A stretch of 64,000 bases of DNA from JAOUEA01 sp963762075 (GTDB taxonomy: Bacteria; Actinomycetota; UBA4738; HRBIN12). Position 1 is the stretch's first letter. Every line of letters begins with the position of its first letter. Below the pieces are notes generated by a model that had not been told where the DNA came from, searched no databases, and was given only the letters and a program-made list of their open reading frames with translations. Below are positions 58,320 to 64,000 of this stretch, one piece after another. Made by a program: the position numbers and the translations under genes. The DNA lies in the NCBI GenBank assembly GCA_963762075.1, contig CAVXJC010000008.1, forward strand, positions 186,001 through 250,000, in the 5' to 3' direction.

Positions 58320-59647
58320 CGTGCACGGTCCCCATCGCCGTCGTCGGACGCGGGAAGCTTCTCGAGTCGCTCGAACATCGGGCCCAGGTTCCGAAGGAAG
58401 CGGCCAGGCTCGAAGAGCCCGGCGAGCGCGGTGTCGTCGAGCACGGCGCGCACCTCGGGGTCGGCGGCTATCGCGTCGCGGAAGCTCGCGCCGTGATCCC
58501 ACGCCGCTGCCGCCGAGCGCTGCACGATGCGATAGGCATCGTCGCGCGAAAGCCCGGCTTCCACGAGGGCGAGCAGCACCGACTGGCTGTATGCGATACC
58601 CCCGTGGAGCTCGAGGTTCTCGCGCATGCGGTCGGGGAAGATCACCAAGCCGTCGAGCACACGAGTGAGCTCGTCGAGCATGAAGGCAAGCAGCCCGGTC
58701 GCGTCGGGGAAGATCATGCGCTCGGCGCTCGAGTGGGAGATGTCGCGCTCGTGCCAGAGGGTCACGTTCTCGAGTGCGGCCACGGCGTGACCTCGGATCA
58801 CGCGAGCGAGCCCACTCACGCGCTCGCTGACGACCGGGTTCCGCTTGTGTGGCATTGCGCTCGAGCCCTTCTGCCCCTCGGCGAACGGCTCCTGCACCTC
58901 TCGAACCTCCGTGCGTGCGAGATGGCGGATCTCGGTCGCGATCGCATCGAGCGTCGATGCCGCCACGGCGAGTGCGGCCATGTACTCCGCGTGGCGATCG
59001 CGCTGGACGACCTGAGTGCTCACTTCGGCCGGGATGAGCCCTAGTCTCGCGCAGACGAGTTGCTCGACCCTGGGATCGATCGCGCTGTAGGAGCCGACCA
59101 CACCGCTGATCGCGCCCACACCGATCGATCCACGAGCTCGCCGCAGACGCTCCCGGTCGCGGTCGAGCTCGAAGGCCCACACCGCGAGCTTGTGGCCGAA
59201 CGAAGTGGGTTCGGCGTGCACGCCGTGCGAACGGCCGATGATCGGCGTGTCACGGTGCGACAAGGCCTGGCGCTTCACCGCGGCGAGGAGCCGCTCCAGC
59301 CGCACGAGCAGCAGATCGGCCGCGGCGCGCAGCTGAAGCGCGAAGGCCGTGTCGAGCACATCGCTCGAGGTGAGGCCGTGATGGATCCATCGGCCTTCCC
59401 CACCGACCGAGGCGGCGACGACGTCGACGAACGCGGCGACGTCGTGGCGGGTGACCAGCTCGCGTTCCAGCACCGCCTCGACGGTGAACGACGCCCGTGC
59501 CCGGCACGCGGCTGCGTCGGCAGCCGGCACGACGCCGAGCTCCGACCACGCCTCCACGGTGAGCAGCTCGATCTCGAGCCAGTGCCCGAACCTTGCCTCG
59601 TCGGACCAGACCGCCGAGACCTCGGGCACGTCGTAGCGAGAGATCAA
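58316..59647 (-). CDS. purB: Adenylosuccinate lyase PurB
   Basis: A 443-residue lyase of the fumarase superfamily, acting twice in purine synthesis. The signature is GQKGSSAMPHKRNPVVSERV, with a HHGLTSSDVLDTAFALQLRA block and IIGRSHGVHAEPTSFGHKLA carrying the catalytic histidine. The start is TTG 59647, whose TTGA overlaps the purE stop. The longer reading from ATG 59686 begins inside purE and has no conservation. Use of TTG here fits the coupled operon. Confidence 0.93.
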   Translation of the reverse strand: MISRYDVPEVSAVWSDEARFGHWLEIELLTVEAWSELGVVPAADAAACRARASFTVEAVLERELVTRHDVAAFVDVVAASVGGEGRWIHHGLTSSDVLDTAFALQLRAAADLLLVRLERLLAAVKRQALSHRDTPIIGRSHGVHAEPTSFGHKLAVWAFELDRDRERLRRARGSIGVGAISGVVGSYSAIDPRVEQLVCARLGLIPAEVSTQVVQRDRHAEYMAALAVAASTLDAIATEIRHLARTEVREVQEPFAEGQKGSSAMPHKRNPVVSERVSGLARVIRGHAVAALENVTLWHERDISHSSAERMIFPDATGLLAFMLDELTRVLDGLVIFPDRMRENLELHGGIAYSQSVLLALVEAGLSRDDAYRIVQRSAAAAWDHGASFRDAIAADPEVRAVLDDTALAGLFEPGRFLRNLGPMFERLEKLPASDDGDGDRAR

Positions 59648-60120
59648 AGCTTCAGGCCCTCCGCGAGGTCGTCCTTGAATCGCCACAACGCGGCCTGCAC
59701 CTCGGCGTCGCCGATGCCCACGATCTGCGCGGCGAGTACGGCGGCGTTCACGGCGGCGTCGACGCCCACGGTCGCGACCGGAACCCCGGTCGGCATCTGC
59801 GCGGTGATCGCGAGCGCCTCGGGACCGAGCATCTGCGGTGATGTCGCGATCGGCACGCCGATGACCGGAAGGATCGTGCGGGCCGCGACCGCAGCCGCGA
59901 GATGGCCGCTCATGCCGGTCGAGCAGATGACGACCTTGAGCCCGCGCTCGAACGCGGTTCGCGCATACTCGTCGACGAGATCGGGGTTCCGCGACGACGA
60001 CATGATGCGGATCTCGTGGCCGACCCCGAACTTCTCGAGGATCAAACCGGCCTGGCGCATCGTGCCCAGCTCGCTCGGGGAAGCCGCCAGCACCCCGGCC
60101 CGGAGCGTCTCGTCGATCAC
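59644..60120 (-). CDS. purE: PurE-like N5-CAIR mutase lacking the usual catalytic histidine
   Basis: A 158-residue protein of the PurE fold in the purine operon. It aligns along the whole length: VLAASPSELGTMRQAGLILE, HEIRIMSSSRNPDLVDEYAR, KVVICSTGMSGHLAAAVAAR, TILPVIGVPIATSPQMLGPE, TAQMPTGVPVATVGVDAAVN. The class I motif SAHRTP is replaced by SSSRNP, so the histidine known as the acid/base (H45 in the E. coli enzyme) is serine. The SD of GSxSD is SE, and the glycine-rich GAGGAAHL is CSTGMSGHL. Activity may be altered, or a different residue may serve. GTG 60120 has GAAGGGG upstream. No purK is seen nearby. Confidence 0.8.
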   Translation of the reverse strand: MIDETLRAGVLAASPSELGTMRQAGLILEKFGVGHEIRIMSSSRNPDLVDEYARTAFERGLKVVICSTGMSGHLAAAVAARTILPVIGVPIATSPQMLGPEALAITAQMPTGVPVATVGVDAAVNAAVLAAQIVGIGDAEVQAALWRFKDDLAEGLKL

Positions 60121-60133
60121 CGTAGCCCCTTCC

Positions 60134-61402
60134 TCAGGTCGCGGCGGTGGCCGCGATGTCTCGCCTGTACGTCTTGCCCTCGAACGTGATGCGGTCGGCG
60201 GCTCGGTACGCGACCGTGCGGGCCTCGTCGATCGTGGCGCCGGTGCCCGTGACCGCAAGCACGCGCCCGCCTGCTGCCGTCACTGTATCGCCGCGCCGCT
60301 GTGTCCCTGCATGGAAGACGGTCGCAGCCTCGACCGCCGCAGCATCGTCGAGACCCTCGATCGGCACCCCGGTCGCGTAGGACCCGGGGTAGCCACCGCT
60401 CGCGAGCACAACGGTGACCGCTGAGCCGTCGTGAAGGGCCACCTTGACGTCTGCAAGGCGGTCGAGCGCGGTGGCCTCGAGCAGGTCGGCCAAGTCGCTC
60501 TCGAGCCTCGGGATCACCACCTCCGTCTCCGGATCGCCGAACCGGCAGTTGTACTCGAGCACCTTGGGGCCGTCGTCGGTCACCATGACCCCGGTGTACA
60601 ACAGCCCTCGGAAGGTGATGCCACGGCCGCGCAGTGCATCGACGGTATCTCCGACGATCTCCCAGATCCTGCGTTCGACCGCCGGATCGACCCATGGAAG
60701 CGGCGAATATGCGCCCATGCCCCCGGTGTTCGGGCCTGTGTCGCCATCTCCGACCCGCTTGAAGTCCTGGCTGAGCGCGAGCGGCGCGACGGAATGCGCA
60801 TCGACGAGCGCGAACGCCGAGACCTCGGGACCCTCCAGCAGTTCCTCGACCAGCACCGTGGCGCCCGCGTCGCCGAAGGTGTGCGCGTCGAGGCAGGCCC
60901 GCAGCGCGCCGATGGCCGCTCCTCGCTCCGTCGCCACGGTCACGCCCTTGCCCGCCGCGAGACCGTCTGCCTTCACGACGCAGCGACCCGAGAGCTCGTC
61001 GACGAACACGGCGGCGGCGGCGACCTCGGTGAACGACTCGGCGCGTGCCGTGGGGAGGCCCGCCTCCACCATCAGGCGCTTCGCGTAGTCCTTGGAACCT
61101 TCGAGCCGGGCGGCATCGGCGCCGGGTCCGAACACCAAGAACCCCCGGTCCCGTAACGCATCGGCGAGACCCGCGACGAGCGGTGCCTCGGGCCCGATGA
61201 CGACGAGGCCGGGTCGCTCGCGCTCCGCGAGCGAGATGAGCCCTTCGGGGTCATCGGCGTTGACGCGGGGTTCGATCCGCGCGATCTCGGCGATGCCGGC
61301 GTTGCCGGGCGCCGCGACCAACTCGCTCACTCGGGGACTGCGGGTGAGACCCCAACACAGAGCGTGCTCCCGGCCTCCCCCGCCGACGACCAGCGTTTTC
61401 AT
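60134..61402 (-). CDS. purD: Phosphoribosylamine-glycine ligase PurD
   Basis: A 422-residue ATP-grasp ligase, the second step of purine synthesis. It begins KTLVVGGGGREHALCWGLTR, with LVVIGPEAPLVAGLADALRD, FGPGADAARLEGSKDYAKRL, CVVKADGLAAGKGVTVATER, GPNTGGMGAYSPLPWVDPAV and LEYNCRFGDPETEVVIPRLE, the metal-binding block. ATG 61402 is the start. It lies 13 bases before purE and is the first gene of the compact unit purD-E-B-C-S-Q-L. Confidence 0.95.
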   Translation of the reverse strand: MKTLVVGGGGREHALCWGLTRSPRVSELVAAPGNAGIAEIARIEPRVNADDPEGLISLAERERPGLVVIGPEAPLVAGLADALRDRGFLVFGPGADAARLEGSKDYAKRLMVEAGLPTARAESFTEVAAAAVFVDELSGRCVVKADGLAAGKGVTVATERGAAIGALRACLDAHTFGDAGATVLVEELLEGPEVSAFALVDAHSVAPLALSQDFKRVGDGDTGPNTGGMGAYSPLPWVDPAVERRIWEIVGDTVDALRGRGITFRGLLYTGVMVTDDGPKVLEYNCRFGDPETEVVIPRLESDLADLLEATALDRLADVKVALHDGSAVTVVLASGGYPGSYATGVPIEGLDDAAAVEAATVFHAGTQRRGDTVTAAGGRVLAVTGTGATIDEARTVAYRAADRITFEGKTYRRDIAATAAT

Positions 61403-61535
61403 CGAACGATGACGTCGACCGTGCCGGCTCTCACGTCAAGAGCTTATCGGCTAGGAACCACCGACCAACGGCCCATGTTCGAGCGCCTCTATGGGACCTA
61501 CGCTTCGAACGAGGTTGACGAGAAGGGACACGATC

Positions 61536-62168
61536 ATGCGCAGGTTGTCGGTCATCGCCCTGGGAGCAACGCTGCTCGTCGCGCTCGGCGCGACCGAGGC
61601 CGCGGCCCAGCCGGAGCGGTACTCGTCGCGCAGCTACAACGCGTTCTGGCACCTGACTCGCAGGGTCGACGCCGACACCTACCTGAGGATCACCTGGTAC
61701 GCCGGCGTCTACCATCAGGCGGACGGGTTCTGGTCCGACCTCTATCGGTACGTCGAGCGTTGCGAGCGTCGCGCCGGCCGTGACCCGTGTCGGTCTGGGC
61801 CGTTCATGGTGGGCGTGATCGATGATCTCGGCAAGGGATCGTTCGCCCTCGAAGACCGCCTCGAGAGCGGAACGTTCGAGGCGACGTATCCGATGGAGAC
61901 CTACGACCATGGTGAGGAACGCAATGGCGGCAGGATCCACATCGCCGTGAACCTCACGGGTCGCGGCGATCTCTCAACGACGCGTGAGGTCTACGAGTAC
62001 CGCGACGGTTGCGTGCGGGTGCGGTACTCCGGACGCTCGGAGATGCGGCAGGCGTTCGCGAGCGGCATGCTCACCTTCCGCCGGACCGGCAAGACGCTCG
62101 AGCTGCGTGACACCGAGGACGCCAACATGAGCCAGGGCGAGTCGATGTCGATCACTCACGAATGCTGA
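61536..62168 (+). CDS. Secreted hypothetical protein
   Basis: A 210-residue protein with a signal peptide (LSVIALGATLLVALGATEAA, cleavage after AAA). The mature part has a beta-rich look: SYNAFWHLTRRVDADTYLRI, YAGVYHQADGFWSDLYRYVE, two cysteines in RCERRAGRDPCRSG, and YEYRDGCVRVRYSGRSEMRQ. No family is recognised. ATG 61536 is preceded by AAGGG at 9 bases. It is divergent from purD and convergent with the M43 protease gene, 21 bases from its stop. Confidence 0.6.
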   Translation: MRRLSVIALGATLLVALGATEAAAQPERYSSRSYNAFWHLTRRVDADTYLRITWYAGVYHQADGFWSDLYRYVERCERRAGRDPCRSGPFMVGVIDDLGKGSFALEDRLESGTFEATYPMETYDHGEERNGGRIHIAVNLTGRGDLSTTREVYEYRDGCVRVRYSGRSEMRQAFASGMLTFRRTGKTLELRDTEDANMSQGESMSITHEC

Positions 62169-62189
62169 GATACCCCCCGGCCCTCTGAG

Positions 62190-63113
62190 CTACGTGCGGA
62201 ACGCGCTCCACGCCTGTTGCATCCGCACGGCCTGGCCCGTCGTGAACTCGAACATGCAGCTGTCCTGCGTGTAATCCATGAAGTTCGTGATCGGGTCGAG
62301 ACCCGGCTCGGTGCATGTGTCGCGCCCGGTCGGGCAGTTGAAGGCCGGCGAGGCCTCGGGGGCCGTGTCGCTGACGAAGTCGCCACCCTCGCAGCCTCCG
62401 TCGAACGTGTGATACAGGTCGAACCAGTGGCCGACCTCGTGCGTCGCGGTGTCGCCCTCGCTGTAGAGCGTGAACGCTCCACCAGGCAGCGATTGATAGT
62501 GCACGACCACACCGTCGAGCACCCCGACGACGTCGTAGTCCGACGCCAGGTACGCGTAACCGAGCAGGTTCTGCCCGAGCTTCGCCGAGTAGATGTTTAA
62601 GGTCTCGGCGCCACCCCGACGCAGCGCCTCCTTCATGTGGCGATCCTTGCCGTAGCCCGTCAGGTTGAACCAGGTCTTGCTGGTGGTGCGCGTGACACCT
62701 TTCAGTTCGAACCGGAAGCCGGTCGTCGCGCCGCCGGTCGACCCGCTGAACGACTGATCGAGAACGTTCATCTGATCGGTGATCCGCGACATGGGCAGGT
62801 TCCCGCCCTCGACCGTCAAGTCCTCGCGGATCACGTGGAACCAGACCGGAACCGTCACGGTTCGCTCGACACGGAGCGCGGCGCGCTCTGCCTGCTGCTC
62901 GTGTCGGCGCACCCACTTCGCGACCGGGTCCTTCTTCGGGGCCATCACGAGGTCGCGGATCTTCGTGCCACGTCCTCCGACGTCGGCGCTGCGTCCACGC
63001 TCCACGCAGATCTCGCCAGCGCTGGGTGACTGTATCGCCTGGGCACCGCCGGATTGCAGCGTCACAAGCAAGACGAGCGACAGGCCGAGCATCGACATCG
63101 ATCGCTTCCGCAT
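62190..63113 (-). CDS. Secreted M43 pappalysin-like zinc metalloprotease
   Basis: A 307-residue protein with a signal peptide (SMSMLGLSLVLLVTLQSGGA). The zinc motif HEVGHWFDLYH is at 225-235 (HExxHxxxxxH), followed by a C-x8-type disulfide region (DGGCEGGDFVSDTAPEASPA) and the methionine turn NFMDYTQDSCMFEFT. The layout fits M43B/ulilysin-type enzymes. The propeptide-like region before residue 80 is arginine-rich and may be removed. Secreted protein processing or nutrient release is likely. The start is ATG 63113. Next upstream is the purA fragment on the same strand. Confidence 0.87.
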   Translation of the reverse strand: MRKRSMSMLGLSLVLLVTLQSGGAQAIQSPSAGEICVERGRSADVGGRGTKIRDLVMAPKKDPVAKWVRRHEQQAERAALRVERTVTVPVWFHVIREDLTVEGGNLPMSRITDQMNVLDQSFSGSTGGATTGFRFELKGVTRTTSKTWFNLTGYGKDRHMKEALRRGGAETLNIYSAKLGQNLLGYAYLASDYDVVGVLDGVVVHYQSLPGGAFTLYSEGDTATHEVGHWFDLYHTFDGGCEGGDFVSDTAPEASPAFNCPTGRDTCTEPGLDPITNFMDYTQDSCMFEFTTGQAVRMQQAWSAFRT

Positions 63114-63168
63114 CTGTTGCCTCCAGACTCGGTGGGGCGGGGAGTCTACGGAATATTCGGCAGGATAG

Positions 63169-64000
63169 CTACGCGGTCGCCCGGGCCACTTGCAAGCTCT
63201 GCTCTCGTGCCGGACCTACGCTCACGATGCTCACCGGGACCCCGACGAGCTCTTCCATGCGGCGCACGTAGCCCTGGGCCTGCTTCGGAAGGTCCTCGAA
63301 CGTCTGGCTCTCGTCGATCTCCTCATGCCAGCCCTCGAGCTCCTCGTAGACCGGGTTGGCGTCGTGGAAGACCGATTGGTGCGGCGGCATGTCGTCGAAC
63401 GTCTGGCCGTAGGCGCGGTAGCCGGTGCAGATCTTGACGGTTTCGAGACCGCTCAAGACGTCGAGCTTCGTGATCAAGAGCTCGGTGAGGCCGTTCAGGC
63501 GCGCCGCGTAGCGCCCGAGACACGCGTCGAACCAGCCGCACCGGCGCTGCCGCCCTGTGACCGTGCCGAACTCCTTGCCTCGTGTGCCGAGCCGTTCCCC
63601 CACCTCGTCGTGCAGCTCGGTCGGGAACGGACCGGCGCCGACTCGCGTGATGTAGGCCTTCATGATGCCCACCACCCGCTCGACCCAGTGCGGCCCGATG
63701 CCCGCGCTCGCGAGGGCGCTGCCCGCGACGGGGTTCGACGAGGTCACGAACGGATACGTGCCGTGATCGAGGTCGAGCAGCACACCCTGAGCGCCCTCGA
63801 ACATCACCTGTTTGCCGTCGGAGAGCGCCCGATACAGCAACGTGCTCGTGTCGGCGACATGCGGCTGGATGCGATCGGCCAGCGCCATGTACTCCTCGAC
63901 GATGCGATCGGCGTCGAGGGGCAGCCGGTTGTAGATCTTCGTGAGGATCAGGTTCTTCTCACGCAACACCACGTCGAGCTTCTCGCGGAAGATCTTCTCG
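63169..64000 (-). CDS. purA: Adenylosuccinate synthetase PurA, C-terminal part (runs off the window)
   Basis: The reading frame is open to the window edge and contains about 277 residues of PurA, which joins IMP and aspartate on the way to AMP. Visible are GKQVMFEGAQGVLLDLDHGT, YPFVTSSNPVAGSALASAGI, GPFPTELHDEVGERLGTRGK and GRQRRCGWFDACLGRYAARL, ending with VSIVSVGPAREQSL. The N-terminal P-loop part lies outside. It belongs to the same strand as the purine operon but is separated from it by two secreted-protein genes. Confidence 0.95.
   Translation of the reverse strand, partial: EKIFREKLDVVLREKNLILTKIYNRLPLDADRIVEEYMALADRIQPHVADTSTLLYRALSDGKQVMFEGAQGVLLDLDHGTYPFVTSSNPVAGSALASAGIGPHWVERVVGIMKAYITRVGAGPFPTELHDEVGERLGTRGKEFGTVTGRQRRCGWFDACLGRYAARLNGLTELLITKLDVLSGLETVKICTGYRAYGQTFDDMPPHQSVFHDANPVYEELEGWHEEIDESQTFEDLPKQAQGYVRRMEELVGVPVSIVSVGPAREQSLQVARATA

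Overview
The window is about 64 kb of GC-rich DNA with dense genes, many GTG and TTG starts and frequent 4-base ATGA/GTGA/TTGA stop-start overlaps. A galU-glp-moaC-glpR-like block, an MptA/MptB-type mannosyltransferase, a Glu-Asp-Phe tRNA series and Tat and lipobox secretion signals point to an actinomycetote, probably an uncultured lineage outside the well-studied actinomycetes. No plasmid or phage core genes, CRISPR array or complete insertion sequence was seen.

Layout. 0-7 kb: a catabolic-looking set (partial SMP-30, class III aminotransferase, PhoX-like Tat protein, FAD oxidoreductase, amidohydrolase). Two of its promoters share a near-identical palindrome. 7-13 kb: a seven-repeat propeller protein, a PLP decarboxylase coupled to a metallo-hydrolase, a tRNA-Ala and a translin-family protein. 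12-19 kb: glpR-like, moaC, moeA/glp, galU, then fmdB, an MTA phosphorylase, a CpaB-like SAF protein and uppP. 19-24 kb: small enzymes and a TldD/TldE pair. 24-33 kb: envelope polysaccharide functions, namely a polytopic protein, an MptA/B-like GT-C enzyme, an acyltransferase, a GT4-GH130 fusion and a toroid-like partner, then a secreted protein with an 18-bp tandem repeat. 34-41 kb: a frameshifted rlmN, a NylB-like hydrolase, a methyltransferase, DinB and DUF192 proteins, and a tRNA-Glu/tRNA-Asp pair separated from tRNA-Phe by an adenylate cyclase. 41-45 kb: a heavily frameshifted conserved gene and E1 alpha, followed by intact E1 beta and E2. 45-49 kb: a cobalamin-binding-like protein, an EamA transporter, a nucleoside phosphorylase, a hotdog ammonia-lyase-like protein and a lone receiver. 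49-64 kb: a nearly complete purine operon region (purM, purF, purL, purQ, purS, purC, purB, purE, purD, partial purA) interrupted by an ECF sigma factor with an Ogt-type alkyltransferase and by a HAD hydrolase.

How the genes work together. The purine genes form a translationally coupled minus-strand unit running purD-E-B-C-S-Q-L. Its PurE lacks the usual catalytic histidine. The GT4-GH130 protein and its downstream partner look like a mannoside polymer or oligomer module. The glp/glpR/galU block links cell-division and envelope functions. Points most worth a second look are the GT4-GH130 fusion, the PurE variant, the bacterial translin homologue, the shared operator, the archaeal-looking tRNA-Asp, the sigma-Ogt pair and the dense indel cluster at 40.9-42.8 kb, which may be a sequence-quality artefact.
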